Below the pieces are notes generated by a model. The model saw nothing but the letters and a program-made list of their open reading frames with translations. It did not search any database and was not told where the DNA came from. This document shows positions 29,223 to 47,917 of a stretch of 64,000 bases of DNA, one piece after another. Source of the DNA: Pseudomonas kairouanensis (GTDB taxonomy: Bacteria > Pseudomonadota > Gammaproteobacteria > Pseudomonadales > Pseudomonadaceae); assembly GCF_004682055.1 (NCBI RefSeq), contig NZ_QUZU01000003.1, forward strand, positions 1 to 64,000. Reading direction: 5' to 3'. The stretch's first letter is position 1. The number at the start of each line of letters is the position of its first letter. The position numbers and the translations under genes were made by a program.

Positions 29223-30362
29223 ATGGCCAATCTGCGTATCGCGCTGGTGGCCGGGGAAGCTTCCGGCGATATTCTGGGTGCAGGACTGATGCGTGCCATC
29301 AAGGCCCAGCATCCGGCGGTGGAGTTTATTGGCGTCGGCGGCCCGCTGATGCAGGCTGAAGGGCTTACGTCCTACTTCCCCATGGAACGCTTGTCGGTCA
29401 TGGGCTTGGTGGAAGTGCTGGGTCGCCTGCGCGAGCTGTTGGCTCGGCGCAAGCTGCTGATCCAGACCCTGATCGCTGAAAAGCCGGATGTTTTCATCGG
29501 TATCGACGCGCCAGACTTTACCCTCACTATCGAACTCAAATTGCGTCAGGCCGGGATCAAGACCGTGCACTACGTCAGCCCGTCCGTATGGGCCTGGCGG
29601 CAGAAGCGTGTGTTGAAGATCCGTGAAGGCTGCGACCTCATGCTGACCCTGCTGCCGTTCGAAGCCAGGTTCTACGAAGAGAAGGGCGTGCCGGTGCGGT
29701 TTGTCGGGCACACCCTGGCCGACACTATTCCCTTGCACGCTGACCGCGCTGCCGCCCGTGCGGAGTTGGGCTTGCCCGACGGTCCGTTGGTGGCCTTGAT
29801 GCCGGGCAGCCGAGGTGGCGAAGTCGGTCGCCTGGGCGCGTTGTTTTTTGATGCTGCCGAGCGCCTGATGGCCCTGAAGCCAAGCGTACGCTTTGTGCTG
29901 CCCTGCGCCAGCCCACAGCGCCGTGCACAGATCGAAACGCTGCTGGAAGGCCGCAACCTGCCGCTGACTCTGCTCGATGGTCAGTCGCACCTGGCCCTGG
30001 CAGCTTGTGATGCGGTGCTGATCGCCTCGGGCACCGCTACCTTGGAGGCCTTGCTGTACAAGCGCCCCATGGTCGTGGCCTACCGTCTGGCACCGCTGAC
30101 CTTCTGGATTCTCAAGCGCATGGTCAAAAGCCCTTACATCTCCCTGCCCAACCTGCTGGCCCAGCGTCTGTTGGTGCCGGAGTTGTTGCAGGACGATGCG
30201 ACCCCTGAGGCCCTGGCGCAAACCGTACTCCCCCTGATCGACGGCGGTGAAGAGCAGACCCGTGGTTTCGATGATATTCACCGCACCCTGCGCCGTGATG
30301 CGTCCAACCAGGCGGCGGATGCCGTACTGACCTTGATCGGTAAAAAACAGGACACCCTATGA
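29223..30362 (+). CDS. lpxB: Lipid-A-disaccharide synthase
   Basis: A 379-aa GT19 glycosyltransferase joining lipid X and UDP-diacylglucosamine at the inner membrane. [17 protein letters not shown] at the N terminus and the [13 protein letters not shown] signature are diagnostic. The C-terminal nucleotide-binding half carries the [11 protein letters not shown] segment. Overlaps rnhB by four bases. Confidence 0.97.
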   Translation: MANLRIALVAGEASGDILGAGLMRAIKAQHPAVEFIGVGGPLMQAEGLTSYFPMERLSVMGLVEVLGRLRELLARRKLLIQTLIAEKPDVFIGIDAPDFTLTIELKLRQAGIKTVHYVSPSVWAWRQKRVLKIREGCDLMLTLLPFEARFYEEKGVPVRFVGHTLADTIPLHADRAAARAELGLPDGPLVALMPGSRGGEVGRLGALFFDAAERLMALKPSVRFVLPCASPQRRAQIETLLEGRNLPLTLLDGQSHLALAACDAVLIASGTATLEALLYKRPMVVAYRLAPLTFWILKRMVKSPYISLPNLLAQRLLVPELLQDDATPEALAQTVLPLIDGGEEQTRGFDDIHRTLRRDASNQAADAVLTLIGKKQDTL

Positions 30363-30991
30363 CTACGCAAATGGGCCTGGATTTCAGCCTGGTTGCCCAT
30401 GCCCACGAACTGGTGGCCGGCGTTGACGAAGTAGGGCGCGGCCCACTGTGCGGGGCGGTCGTCACGGCAGCAGTGATTCTCGACCCGAACCGCCCGATCC
30501 TTGGCCTGAACGACTCGAAAAAACTCACTCAAGCCCGCCGCGAAAAGCTCTACGACGAGATCATTGAGAAAGCCCTGAGCTGGCATATCGCTCGGGCTGA
30601 AGTTGAAGAAATCGACGAACTGAACATCCTCCACGCCACCATGCTTGCCATGCAGCGTGCGGTCGAAGGCCTGCACATCACGCCAAAAATGGCGATGATC
30701 GACGGCAACCGCTGCCCCAAGCTGGCAATGCCGTCGGAAGCCGTGGTCAAGGGCGATAGCAAGGTGCCGGCCATTGCCGCAGCCTCGATCCTGGCCAAAG
30801 TCAGTCGTGACCGCGAAATGGCTGCGTTCGAACTGATCTACCCCGGCTACGGCATCGGTGGCCATAAAGGCTACCCGACGCCCGTTCATCTGGAAGCCTT
30901 GGCTCGATTGGGCCCCACGCCGATCCACCGGCGCTCGTTTGCCCCGGTGCGCCTGGCGTACGAAGCACGGGAGAGCCTCAGCGAGGTGTAG
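30359..30991 (+). CDS. rnhB: Ribonuclease HII
   Basis: A 210-aa nuclease that removes single ribonucleotides from DNA. Acidic catalytic residues are in [13 protein letters not shown] (Asp, Glu) and [10 protein letters not shown] (Asp); [15 protein letters not shown] is the conserved C-terminal motif. ATG at 30359 overlaps the lpxB stop, and a second ATG four codons in is equally close to the family start. A hairpin with a U-rich tail follows. Confidence 0.95.
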   Translation: MTTQMGLDFSLVAHAHELVAGVDEVGRGPLCGAVVTAAVILDPNRPILGLNDSKKLTQARREKLYDEIIEKALSWHIARAEVEEIDELNILHATMLAMQRAVEGLHITPKMAMIDGNRCPKLAMPSEAVVKGDSKVPAIAAASILAKVSRDREMAAFELIYPGYGIGGHKGYPTPVHLEALARLGPTPIHRRSFAPVRLAYEARESLSEV

Positions 30992-31013
30992 TCGCGAGGC
31001 TGATGTTTTGCCC

Positions 31014-31037
31014 AAGGCCCGGTACAATCCGGGCCTT
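31014..31037 (+). terminator. Terminator-like hairpin between rnhB and dnaE
   Basis: AAGGCCCGG pairs with CCGGGCCTT around a 6-base loop, followed by GTTGTTTT. It separates the lipid A/rnhB run from dnaE. Confidence 0.6.
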
Positions 31038-31064
31038 GTTGTTTTCCACGTATAAGAGATCACT

Positions 31065-34586
<3,522 letters not shown>

Positions 34587-34715
34587 CGGTCAGATGTGTC
34601 TGATCTCGACTAAACATTTAATCTCGACCTAAACGCGCCTCTCCCTTAAGGTAGGGCGCGAATAGACCACCGGCTGGCCAGGCACGCCCTGGCCGTCGAC
34701 CCAAGACGGACGCTT

Positions 34716-35663
34716 ATGAACCCGAATTTTCTTGATTTCGAACAGCCGATCGCTGACCTGCAAGCCAAGATCGAAGAACTGCGCCTGGTCGGCAATGACA
34801 ATTCGCTGAATATCGGCGATGAGATCGCTCGCCTGCAGGACAAGAGCAGCACCCTGACCGAAGACATCTTCGGCAAGCTGACCAGCTGGCAGATTGCGCG
34901 CCTGGCTCGCCACCCGCGCCGCCCGTACACCCTGGACTACATCCAGCACATCTTCACCGAGTTCGACGAGCTGCATGGCGACCGTCATTTCTCTGACGAC
35001 GCGGCCATCGTGGGCGGTATCGCTCGCCTGGACGATCAACCCGTAATGGTGATCGGTCATCAGAAAGGCCGTGAAGTGCGCGAAAAAGTGCGTCGCAACT
35101 TCGGCATGCCGCGCCCGGAAGGCTACCGCAAGGCCTGCCGTCTGATGGAAATGGCCGAGCGCTTCAAGATGCCAATCCTGACCTTCATCGACACCCCGGG
35201 TGCCTACCCAGGTATCGACGCTGAAGAACGCAACCAGAGCGAAGCGATTGCCTGGAACCTGCGTGTCATGGCACGCCTGAAAACCCCGATCATCGCCACT
35301 GTCATCGGCGAGGGTGGTTCCGGCGGCGCACTGGCCATTGGCGTGTGCGACCAGTTGAACATGCTGCAGTACTCCACCTACGCGGTGATCTCGCCAGAAG
35401 GTTGCGCCTCGATCCTGTGGAAAACCGCAGAGAAGGCGCCGGACGCTGCTGAAGCCATGGGCATCACGGCCGATCGCCTCAAGGGCCTGGGTATCGTCGA
35501 CAAAGTGATCGCCGAGCCATTGGGCGGCGCTCACCGTGACCCGGCTGCTGCCGCTGCGACTATCCGCGCCGAGCTGGGCTCGCAACTGGCCATGCTCAAG
35601 AAGCTGGACAACGAAGCGCTGCTGGCCCGTCGTTACGAGCGCCTGATGAGCTACGGCCTGTAA
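34716..35663 (+). CDS. accA: Acetyl-CoA carboxylase carboxyltransferase subunit alpha
   Basis: A 315-aa AccA subunit of the carboxyltransferase making malonyl-Co[20 protein letters not shown] starts the family-typical helix, and the crotonase-fold core has [35 protein letters not shown] and [12 protein letters not shown]. Adjacent to dnaE as in E. coli. A REPIN follows. Confidence 0.97.
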   Translation: MNPNFLDFEQPIADLQAKIEELRLVGNDNSLNIGDEIARLQDKSSTLTEDIFGKLTSWQIARLARHPRRPYTLDYIQHIFTEFDELHGDRHFSDDAAIVGGIARLDDQPVMVIGHQKGREVREKVRRNFGMPRPEGYRKACRLMEMAERFKMPILTFIDTPGAYPGIDAEERNQSEAIAWNLRVMARLKTPIIATVIGEGGSGGALAIGVCDQLNMLQYSTYAVISPEGCASILWKTAEKAPDAAEAMGITADRLKGLGIVDKVIAEPLGGAHRDPAAAAATIRAELGSQLAMLKKLDNEALLARRYERLMSYGL

Positions 35664-35680
35664 GATTTACGCAGGACTAA

Positions 35681-35772
35681 ATGTGGGAGCGGGCTTGCTC
35701 GCGAATGCAGAGTGTCAGTCACTGGAAAGGTCGACTGATACACTGCATTCGCGAGCAAGCCCGCTCCCACAT
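35681..35772. repeat. REPIN, ATGTGGGAGCGGGCTTGCTC type
   Basis: Inverted arms begin at 35681 and end at 35772, with about 45 bases between, closely matching the element at 4458-4548. It lies between accA and tilS. Confidence 0.88.
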
Positions 35773-35825
35773 TTGCTTTGTGTATGCTGGGCTGACGTAT
35801 TTCAGTTTTGCAGCGGTAACCTGTG

Positions 35826-37136
35826 ATGAAGCCAACTTTGCCCGCCAAGATCATGCAAACCCTGGCCCCGTGGCGCAACGCCCCGGCTTGGCATATCGCA
35901 TTCTCCGGCGGCCTTGATTCCACTGTCTTACTGCACCTCCTTGCCAACACCGAACACCTCCCGCCGCTGAGCGCCATCCACGTCCACCACGGCCTCCAAG
36001 CCGCTGCTGACGCCTGGCCAGCCCATTGCCAGTCAGTTTGCGACAGCCTGGGCGTGCCTCTGCGCGTCATGCGCGTGCAGGTCCAACCCGGCGCCAGCCT
36101 TGAGCGTGCTGCCCGTGACGCGCGTTACCAGGCGTTTACCGAAGTGATCGGGGCAGGGGAGGTCTTGCTGACGGGTCAGCATCGCGACGATCAGGCAGAA
36201 ACCTTGCTGTTCCGCCTGTTGCGCGGTGCCGGCGTACGCGGGTTGGCGGCCATGCCGGTGCAGCGGCCATTGGCGAGTGGCCATTTGGTGCGGCCGTTAC
36301 TGGATGTCTCCCGTGCGGAACTGGAGGCTTACGCCCACGCGCGTCAATTGATGTGGATCGATGACCCCTCCAATGTCGACCCGCGGTTCTCCCGTAATTA
36401 CTTGCGCCACAGGGTCCTTCCTATCCTCACGGAGCGCTGGCCCCAGGCCGTTTCGAGCCTGGCGCGCACTGCCGAGCATCTAGGCGAAGCCCAAAGCCTG
36501 CTCGACGACCTGGCGGGCATGGACTTGCAGGCCGCCGATCACTCTTCGCCGTTTCCCTGGCTGCCTTTACCGTCCTTGGCACTTGCGCCCTTGCGCGATC
36601 TTTCCGACGCTCGCCAGCGCAATGCCTTGCGTCATTGGCTGACGCCCCTGACCCGTTTGCCCGATAGCGATCATTGGGCCGGCTGGTATTCCTTGCGCGA
36701 TGCCAAAGACGACGCCCAACCGCTATGGCGCTTGGCCGACGGCCAATTGCACCGTTGTGGCGAACGCGTCTGGTGGTTGCCCGCGACTTGGTCGCAGTTT
36801 TCCCACGCAACGGTGAACTGGCCCGATCCGCAAAACCCACTAGAGTTACCCGGTAATGGTCAGCTTGAATTCATCGGCAAAGCCCCTGAGGGCCCTTTGC
36901 AGATCCGTTATCGCCAGGGCGGCGAAATCATTGAAATACCCGGTCGAGGCCGGCGCGACTTGAAGCGCCTGCTCAATGAATGTGGCTTGCCGGCGTTCAT
37001 GCGTGGCAGATTGCCGCTGCTGTATCGGGGCGAGCAACTGCTGGGTGTCCCAACCCTTGCAGGGCTATGGCCCAGCAAGACGGGTGACTGGCAATTACAC
37101 TGGAAGCCACAGACCTGCGATCAAGGTTTGAGCTAG
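35826..37136 (+). CDS. tilS: tRNA(Ile)-lysidine synthase
   Basis: A 436-aa N-type ATP pyrophosphatase that converts C34 of the AUA-reading tRNA-Ile to lysidine. The P-loop is FSGGLDSTVLLHLL, and HQRDDQAETLLFRLLRGAGVRGLAAM (here QHRDDQAET) is the second signature. A C-terminal TilS substrate-binding domain (about residues 340-420) is present. A GTG directly before the ATG is in frame but not needed. Confidence 0.95.
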   Translation: MKPTLPAKIMQTLAPWRNAPAWHIAFSGGLDSTVLLHLLANTEHLPPLSAIHVHHGLQAAADAWPAHCQSVCDSLGVPLRVMRVQVQPGASLERAARDARYQAFTEVIGAGEVLLTGQHRDDQAETLLFRLLRGAGVRGLAAMPVQRPLASGHLVRPLLDVSRAELEAYAHARQLMWIDDPSNVDPRFSRNYLRHRVLPILTERWPQAVSSLARTAEHLGEAQSLLDDLAGMDLQAADHSSPFPWLPLPSLALAPLRDLSDARQRNALRHWLTPLTRLPDSDHWAGWYSLRDAKDDAQPLWRLADGQLHRCGERVWWLPATWSQFSHATVNWPDPQNPLELPGNGQLEFIGKAPEGPLQIRYRQGGEIIEIPGRGRRDLKRLLNECGLPAFMRGRLPLLYRGEQLLGVPTLAGLWPSKTGDWQLHWKPQTCDQGLS

Positions 37137-37156
37137 TAGAGCCTTTCCGGTAGACT
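37128..37156 (+). promoter_or_regulatory. Putative sigma70 promoter of pyrG
   Basis: TTGAGC at 37128-37133 and TAGACT at 37151-37156 are separated by 17 bases, each matching four of six consensus positions. The -35 box overlaps the end of tilS. Transcription from here gives a leader of roughly 245 bases before pyrG; this leader (37163-37409) contains no convincing ORF. Confidence 0.5.
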
Positions 37157-37388
37157 ACGCTCCCTTCTTGATACAACTTCTGTGGATTCTCCTGAATCGC
37201 AGCAGTTGCCGATTACCAAGCAGTCTTTGCTGGGCGATTCCAAAAAATGTGTAGCGATCAACGTACCGGTGTTTCATTGCTGGTCTGTCACCACGCGGCG
37301 GTTTTTTTGAAAGGTGCACTGTGATTAATGCAGGTGATCGGGGGCTTCGGCCTTCCTTCGCTTTCCCCGGCGGCTCGGACCGCTTTAA

Positions 37389-39892
<2,504 letters not shown>

Positions 39893-39947
39893 GCCGCGTT
39901 TCTCCGGTAAAGTATCCCACGCTAAATGCTCAGGCCCCTGGGCCTGA

Positions 39948-41339
<1,392 letters not shown>

Positions 41340-41375
41340 TAGATAAATGGTAAAAAGTCGGCGGATTGCGTCGGA

Positions 41376-41397
41376 AAACTCACGACAGTGTGAGTTT
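41376..41397 (+). other. Stem-loop downstream of eno
   Basis: AAACTCAC and GTGAGTTT form a perfect 8-bp stem around a 6-base loop, 37 bases past eno. A second, longer hairpin follows. The function is unknown; there is no U-run. Confidence 0.45.
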
Positions 41398-41420
41398 CGA
41401 CGCTAATCTGATGGCTACTT

Positions 41421-41452
41421 AGCACAAGCCTGGTTCTTCCAGGCTTCGTGCT
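41421..41452 (+). other. Second stem-loop in eno-ftsB gap
   Basis: AGCAC-AAGCCTGG pairs with CCAGGCTT-C-GTGCT (one bulged C) around TTCTT. The long stem could protect the eno 3' end or reduce read-through to ftsB. Confidence 0.45.
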
Positions 41453-41510
41453 ATCAGTTGCTTCAAAAGTTTTGCATGGCTGTCTTTTTTCACTGGATAC
41501 CCGATATTCG

Positions 41511-41789
41511 ATGCGCAGTCCCAATTGGTTGTTCCTCGTCTTGCTCTTGTTGCTGGCTGGCCTGCAGTACCGCCTATGGGTGGGTAATGGCAGCTTTGCG
41601 CAGGTAAAAGACCTGACCCAGCAAATTGCCGACCAGCACGCCGAAAACGAACGCCTGCTGGAGCGCAACCGCGTCCTCGATGCTGAAGTGCTTGAGCTGA
41701 AAAAAGGTACGGAGACCGTTGAAGAGCGGGCTCGCCATGAGCTGGGCATGGTCAAGGAGGGCGAGACCCTCTACCAGTTGGCCCAATGA
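41511..41789 (+). CDS. ftsB: Cell division protein FtsB
   Basis: A 92-aa bitopic divisome protein that pairs with FtsL and FtsQ. One N-terminal membrane helix (WLFLVLLLLLAGLQYRLWV) leads into a periplasmic leucine-zipper coiled coil (QQIADQHAENERLLERNRVL) and the ELGMVKEGETLYQ tail. Between eno and ispD, the usual gammaproteobacterial location. Overlaps ispD by four bases. Confidence 0.93.
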   Translation: MRSPNWLFLVLLLLLAGLQYRLWVGNGSFAQVKDLTQQIADQHAENERLLERNRVLDAEVLELKKGTETVEERARHELGMVKEGETLYQLAQ

Positions 41790-42493
41790 ACACGCGTTTG
41801 CCGGCCTTCTGGGCCGTGATTCCTGCCGCGGGCGTCGGTGCCCGTATGGCTGCGGACCGTCCCAAGCAGTACCTGCAACTGGGCGGGCGCACAATTCTCG
41901 AACACAGCCTTGGCTGTTTTCTCGACCATCCTTCCCTGAAAGGGCTGGTGGTCAGTCTTGCTTCTGATGATCCCTATTGGCCCACGCTGGCCTGTGCAGC
42001 CGACCCGCGTATCGTGCGTGCGGATGGCGGCTCGGAGCGTTCCGGTTCAGTGCTCAATGCGTTGTTGCAACTCAATGCCCTGGGTGCCAGCGATGATGAC
42101 TGGGTGCTGGTGCACGATGCGGCGCGGCCGAACCTGAGTCGCGATGACCTGGATACCTTGCTGACGGAACTGGCGGATGACCCGGTAGGTGGCCTGCTGG
42201 CGGTGCCGGCTCGTGACACCCTCAAGCGCGTCGACAAGCACGGGCGTGTGGTGGAAACCGTTGATCGCAGTTTGATCTGGCAGGCTTATACGCCGCAGAT
42301 GTTTCGTCTGGGCGCGTTGCATCGCGCGCTGGCCGATAGTTTGGTGGCGGATGCGCTGATTACCGATGAAGCTTCGGCGATGGAGTGGGCCGGTCAGGCA
42401 CCGCGCTTGATTGAGGGGCGCTCGGATAACATCAAGGTGACCCGGCCTGAGGATTTGGAGTGGTTGCGGTTGCGGTGGGCTAATCGCAGGTAG
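41786..42493 (+). CDS. ispD: 2-C-methyl-D-erythritol 4-phosphate cytidylyltransferase
   Basis: A 235-aa MEP-pathway enzyme using CTP. AVIPAAGVGARMAADRPKQYL is the CTP-binding loop, VHDAARP and the C-terminal SDNIKVTRPEDL are conserved. Coupled to ftsB by ATGA overlap. In many relatives ispF follows directly; here a LysR/formaldehyde block lies between ispD and ispF, as in other pseudomonads. Confidence 0.95.
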   Translation: MNTRLPAFWAVIPAAGVGARMAADRPKQYLQLGGRTILEHSLGCFLDHPSLKGLVVSLASDDPYWPTLACAADPRIVRADGGSERSGSVLNALLQLNALGASDDDWVLVHDAARPNLSRDDLDTLLTELADDPVGGLLAVPARDTLKRVDKHGRVVETVDRSLIWQAYTPQMFRLGALHRALADSLVADALITDEASAMEWAGQAPRLIEGRSDNIKVTRPEDLEWLRLRWANRR

Positions 42494-42515
42494 TCAGCTA
42501 GACCGTATCGACCCC

Positions 42516-42600
42516 TTCGCGAGCAAGCCAGCTCTCACATTTGGCCGCGTACATCCTGGATAAACGCGGTCAAAGGTGGGAGGGGGGCTTGCCCTCGATG
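42516..42600. repeat. Degenerate REP remnants
   Basis: TTCGCGAGCAAGCCAGCTCT at 42516 and GGTGGGAGGGGGGCTTGCCC-like sequence at 42575-42594 are decayed REP copies in inverted arrangement. Mismatches break the stems, indicating an old insertion. Confidence 0.6.
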
Positions 42601-42624
42601 AGGCCCACCCAGACACCGAAGTAA

Positions 42625-43521
42625 TCACCCGCTGTACTCCGGCCTCCCAGCCAACCCCTCCTTCAAAAAATCCACCAACTTGCGCACCTTCGGCGACAAA
42701 TGCCGCTGCTGCGGATACAGCGCCCACACCGCCGTATTCGGTGGCTGATGCGCCTCCAGCAATGACACCAGCGCGCCGCTGTGCAAATGCTCCAGCACGT
42801 AGTAGTCCGGCAGCTGGCACAACCCCACCCCCTGCAGCGCCGCATCCAGCACAGCCTGCCCACTGTTGCAGCGCCAGTTTCCTTGTACGCGCTGGGAAAA
42901 TTCGCGCCCATCCTGGGCCAGCTGCCAGATATCCGAACTGCCAATCAGGCAGTTATGTCGACTTAATTCCGACAGGCTATGGGGCCGGCCGTACCGCGCC
43001 AGATAGGACGGCGACGCACACAGGTACATGCGACGCGGCGCCAGGCGGCTGGCGACCATGCGCGAATCCTGCAGGCGGCCCAGTCGAATCGCCAGGTCGA
43101 GGCCTTCGTGCACCAGGTCCAATTGGCGGTTGCTCAACTCGATATCCACCCGCAGTTGCGGATACTGCCCCATGAACCGCGTCACCAGCGGCACGATAAA
43201 CCGCTCGCCGTAGGCCACCGCACAGGTCATGCGCAGCATGCCCTTGGGCTCGCTGGTGAGATCACCGACGGCACGCAGTGCCTCTTCGCGACCGTCCTGC
43301 AAACGCTGGCAGTGTTGCAGGAAGGTCTGCCCGGCCTCGGTCAGGGTGACCTTGCGTGTGCTGCGATACAGCAGGCGTGTCTGCAAGCGTTCTTCCAGGC
43401 GCGCCACCTGGCGGCTGATATGGGATGACGACACGCCCAGTCGCTCCGCCGCCGCCGTGAATTGGCTGCATTCGGCTACGGCGACAAACTCATCGATGCC
43501 TTCCCAGCGGTTTTCCAGCAT
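42625..43521 (-). CDS. LysR-family transcriptional regulator
   Basis: A 298-aa LTTR. The N-terminal winged helix contains FVAVAECSQFTAAAERLGVSSSHISRQVARLE, and the effector-binding half begins near MLRMTCAVAYGERFIVPL. It is divergent from frmA across 109 bases, the usual geometry for a LysR regulator of the neighbouring operon. Control of the formaldehyde genes is inference; no inducer can be read from sequence. Confidence 0.9.
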   Translation of the reverse strand: MLENRWEGIDEFVAVAECSQFTAAAERLGVSSSHISRQVARLEERLQTRLLYRSTRKVTLTEAGQTFLQHCQRLQDGREEALRAVGDLTSEPKGMLRMTCAVAYGERFIVPLVTRFMGQYPQLRVDIELSNRQLDLVHEGLDLAIRLGRLQDSRMVASRLAPRRMYLCASPSYLARYGRPHSLSELSRHNCLIGSSDIWQLAQDGREFSQRVQGNWRCNSGQAVLDAALQGVGLCQLPDYYVLEHLHSGALVSLLEAHQPPNTAVWALYPQQRHLSPKVRKLVDFLKEGLAGRPEYSG

Positions 43522-43612
43522 GACGATTATCCCTGTACAGCAATAAAGTTTTGCTTTTGTCCGGATTATTAATCAGTTGGGCATGTTTTACACTCACCGT
43601 CTCAGTTTTTAA

Positions 43613-44743
<1,131 letters not shown>

Positions 44744-44751
44744 GGTCGACC

Positions 44752-45597
44752 ATGAGCCTGGAAAACCTGTCGTGCCAGAAAAGCTTCGGCGGCTGGCATA
44801 AACGCTACAAGCATCACTCCGATGTGCTCGGTTGCGACATGACCTTCGCCGTGTACCTGCCGCCGCAAGCGGAGCAGGGCGGTAAGTTGCCGGTGCTGTA
44901 CTGGCTGTCTGGGTTGACCTGCACCGACGAGAATTTCATGCAAAAGGCCGGTGCCCAGCGCATGGCCGCCGACCTGGGGTTGATCATCGTCGCACCGGAC
45001 ACCAGCCCCCGTGGCCCCGGTGTGCCGGGCGATCCGGACAACGCCTGGGATTTCGGCCTCGGCGCCGGTTTTTATCTGAATGCCACCCAGGAACCCTGGG
45101 CCAAGCACTATCGGATGCATGACTACGTGGTGCAGGAACTGCCGGCATTGGTTGAAGCGCATTTCCCGGCTTCGGACAAGCGCGGTATCAGCGGCCACTC
45201 TATGGGCGGTCACGGTGCGTTGGTGTGTGCATTGCGCAACCCAGGGCGTTACCTGTCGGTGTCGGCGTTTTCGCCGATCAACAACCCGATGGATTGCCCG
45301 TGGGGCCAGAAAGCCTTCTCCCGCTACCTGGGCGAAGAGCGTTCCAAATGGCGCGAATGGGATGCCTGCGTGCTGATCAGCGAAGCCTCGGAAAAGCTGC
45401 CATTGCTGGTGGATCAGGGCGACCGCGACGACTTCCTAGCCGTGCAGCTTAAACCTGAGGCCCTGCTGCAAGCCGCGAAGGCGGCCAAGCATCCGCTGGA
45501 TCTGCGCCTGCAACCGGGCTATGACCACAGCTACTTCTTCATCGCCAGCTTCATCGAAGACCATTTGCGACACCATGGCCGTGCTTTGCTCGGTTAA
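44752..45597 (+). CDS. fghA: S-formylglutathione hydrolase
   Basis: A 281-aa alpha/beta-hydrolase (esterase D type) that releases formate and glutathione. The nucleophile is in [13 protein letters not shown]; conserved [11 protein letters not shown] forms the oxyanion/substrate region, and the Asp and His of the triad are in QGDRDDFL and YDHSYFF. Co-transcribed with frmA. Confidence 0.96.
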   Translation: MSLENLSCQKSFGGWHKRYKHHSDVLGCDMTFAVYLPPQAEQGGKLPVLYWLSGLTCTDENFMQKAGAQRMAADLGLIIVAPDTSPRGPGVPGDPDNAWDFGLGAGFYLNATQEPWAKHYRMHDYVVQELPALVEAHFPASDKRGISGHSMGGHGALVCALRNPGRYLSVSAFSPINNPMDCPWGQKAFSRYLGEERSKWREWDACVLISEASEKLPLLVDQGDRDDFLAVQLKPEALLQAAKAAKHPLDLRLQPGYDHSYFFIASFIEDHLRHHGRALLG

Positions 45598-45620
45598 TGT
45601 GAGGCAAAAGTAGGTAGAAT

Positions 45621-45651
45621 CACGCCCTGAATTAAATCGGGGCGTTTTTTT
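45621..45651 (+). terminator. Terminator-like hairpin abutting ispF start
   Basis: ACGCCC pairs with GGGCGT, followed by seven T's whose last base touches the ispF ATG. It fits a terminator for frmA-fghA, and the GGGGCG of its 3' arm is also the only ribosome-site-like sequence for ispF. Confidence 0.65.
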
Positions 45652-46125
45652 ATGCGTATTGGCCACGGCTACGATGTGCACCGTTTCGCCGAAGGCGATT
45701 TCATCACCCTGGGCGGCGTGCGCATTGCGCATCACCATGGGTTGCTGGCTCATTCCGACGGCGACGTTGTATTGCATGCGTTGAGCGATGCCTTGCTCGG
45801 CGCGGCGGCGTTGGGCGATATCGGCAAGCACTTTCCGGACACCGACCCCACCTTCAAGGGCGCGGACAGCCGGGTATTGCTGCGCCATGTGGTCGGCCTT
45901 ATCCATGCCAAGGGCTGGAAGGTTGGCAACGTCGACAACACCATCGTGGCCCAGGCGCCAAAAATGGCGCCCCACATTGAATCGATGCGCGCGCTGATTG
46001 CCGCGGATCTGCACATTGAACTGGATCAAGTGAACGTGAAAGCCACCACCACCGAAAAGCTCGGGTTTACCGGTCGTGAAGAGGGCATCGCGGTGCACTC
46101 CGTTGCGCTGTTGCTGCGCGCATGA
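45652..46125 (+). CDS. ispF: 2-C-methyl-D-erythritol 2,4-cyclodiphosphate synthase
   Basis: A 157-aa trimeric MEP-pathway cyclase. [15 protein letters not shown] carries the metal Asp and His, and [31 protein letters not shown] is the substrate loop. The start is fixed by the conserved [10 protein letters not shown]. It overlaps truD by four bases. Confidence 0.97.
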   Translation: MRIGHGYDVHRFAEGDFITLGGVRIAHHHGLLAHSDGDVVLHALSDALLGAAALGDIGKHFPDTDPTFKGADSRVLLRHVVGLIHAKGWKVGNVDNTIVAQAPKMAPHIESMRALIAADLHIELDQVNVKATTTEKLGFTGREEGIAVHSVALLLRA

Positions 46126-47180
46126 ACGACCTGCAACTGCTGGGCCCACGGGCCTATGGCGAGGCCTTGGGCAGCGCGGTGTTGAAAGCCACCGCCGAAG
46201 ACTTCCAGGTTGACGAAGTGCTCGACATCCCGCTGACCGGCGAGGGTGAGCACCTGTGGCTGTGGGTCGAGAAACGCGGCCTCAATACCGAGGAAGCCGC
46301 GCGACGTATCGCCAAGGCGGCTGGGGTGCCGCTGCGCACCGTCAGTTATGCCGGGCTCAAGGATCGCCAGGCGCTGACCCGCCAGTGGTTCAGCGTGCAA
46401 CTGCCAGGCAAGGCCGATCCGGACATGAGCGCGGCAGAAAACGACACCCTCAAGATCCTCAAGACCGCTCGCCACAAGCGCAAGCTGCAACGTGGCGCGC
46501 ATTCGGCCAACGGTTTTACCTTGCGCCTGACCCAGCTGGCCGCAGATACCGCTGCTATTGATGCGCGGTTGCAACTGATTGCACAGCACGGCATTCCCAA
46601 CTATTTCGGTGCGCAGCGCTTTGGCCACAACGGTGGCAACGTGGTGGATGCCCGCGAGTGGGCGGCGCGCAAGGCCTTGCCGGAGCAGCGCAATGTGCGT
46701 TCGCGGTTGTTGTCCACGGCCCGTAGTTACCTGTTCAACAAGGTGCTGGCGGCGCGTGTAGCCGATGGCTCCTGGCAGCGTGCGCAGGTGGGTGACCTGT
46801 TGGCGTTTACCGACAGTCGCAGTTTTTTCCCGGCGGGGGAGGCGGAATGCAGCGACCCGCGCCTGGCCATTCTGGACCTGCACCCCACCGGCCCGCAGTG
46901 GGGCGAGGGCGACTCGCCTGCCAGTGGTGCAACCCATGAGTTGGAACAAGGGATCGCCGCCGGTGAAGCCGACCTGCGCGATTGGCTGGTGAATGCCGGC
47001 ATGAGCCAGGAACGTCGCATTCTGCGACTGCCCATTGGCGGGTTGACGTGGCATTATCCCGGTCCTGACATTCTGCAATTGGAATTCGTCCTGCCGGCCG
47101 GATGCTTCGCCACTGTCTTGGTGCGCGAGCTTGTTGATCTGGTGCCGGTGGGGCAGACGGACAGCCCATGCGTATTCTGA
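46122..47180 (+). CDS. truD: tRNA pseudouridine(13) synthase
   Basis: A 352-aa TruD-family synthase acting on tRNA-Glu U13. The catalytic Asp is in [20 protein letters not shown], and the family insertion domain follows. Coupled to ispF by overlap; surE begins inside its last 13 bases. Confidence 0.95.
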   Translation: MNDLQLLGPRAYGEALGSAVLKATAEDFQVDEVLDIPLTGEGEHLWLWVEKRGLNTEEAARRIAKAAGVPLRTVSYAGLKDRQALTRQWFSVQLPGKADPDMSAAENDTLKILKTARHKRKLQRGAHSANGFTLRLTQLAADTAAIDARLQLIAQHGIPNYFGAQRFGHNGGNVVDAREWAARKALPEQRNVRSRLLSTARSYLFNKVLAARVADGSWQRAQVGDLLAFTDSRSFFPAGEAECSDPRLAILDLHPTGPQWGEGDSPASGATHELEQGIAAGEADLRDWLVNAGMSQERRILRLPIGGLTWHYPGPDILQLEFVLPAGCFATVLVRELVDLVPVGQTDSPCVF

Positions 47181-47917
47181 TATCAAACGATGACGGTGCC
47201 ACCGCACCCGGTCTTGCCGCGCTCTATGCTGCGCTGGAAGACTACGCCGAGTGCGTGGTGGTTGCCCCCGACCAGGACAAGAGCGGCGCCAGCAGTTCGC
47301 TGACGCTCGACCGTCCCCTGCACCCGCAGGTTCTGGCCAATGGCTTTATCAGTGTGAACGGTACCCCCACCGACTGCGTGCACCTGGCCATCAACAGCTT
47401 GCTGGATCGGGAGCCGGACCTGGTGGTCTCGGGCATCAACCTCGGTGCGAACCTGGGGGATGACGTGCTGTATTCCGGTACCGTGGCGGCTGCCCTTGAA
47501 GGGCGTTTCCTGGGCCGTACTGCGTTCGCCTTCTCGTTCGCCTCGCGTCAGTTGGACAACCTGCCCACCGCCGCCTATTTCGCCCGCAAGCTGGTAGAGG
47601 CCCATGGCTCCCTGGACCTGCCGCCGCGCACGGTGCTCAACGTCAATATCCCCAATTTGCCCCTCGACCACATTCGCGGCATTCAACTCACGCGCCTGGG
47701 CCATCGCGCCCGTGCGGCGGCGCCGTTGAAGGTGGTGGACCCGCGCGGCAAGGAAGGCTACTGGATCGCCGCAGCGGGCGATGCCGAGGATGGCGGCCCA
47801 GGCACGGACTTTCATGCGGTGATGCAAGGTTATGTTTCGATTACCCCGTTGCAACTTGATCGCACCTTCAGTGATGCCTTCAGTGGTCTCGATGGCTGGC
47901 TGGAGGGGCTGAACTGA
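47168..47917 (+). CDS. surE: 5'/3'-nucleotidase SurE
   Basis: A 249-aa metal-dependent nucleotidase/exopolyphosphatase linked to stationary-phase survival. [10 protein letters not shown] provides the metal Asp pair, [11 protein letters not shown] and [25 protein letters not shown] are signature motifs. Its TGA overlaps the pcm ATG. Confidence 0.96.
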   Translation: MRILISNDDGATAPGLAALYAALEDYAECVVVAPDQDKSGASSSLTLDRPLHPQVLANGFISVNGTPTDCVHLAINSLLDREPDLVVSGINLGANLGDDVLYSGTVAAALEGRFLGRTAFAFSFASRQLDNLPTAAYFARKLVEAHGSLDLPPRTVLNVNIPNLPLDHIRGIQLTRLGHRARAAAPLKVVDPRGKEGYWIAAAGDAEDGGPGTDFHAVMQGYVSITPLQLDRTFSDAFSGLDGWLEGLN

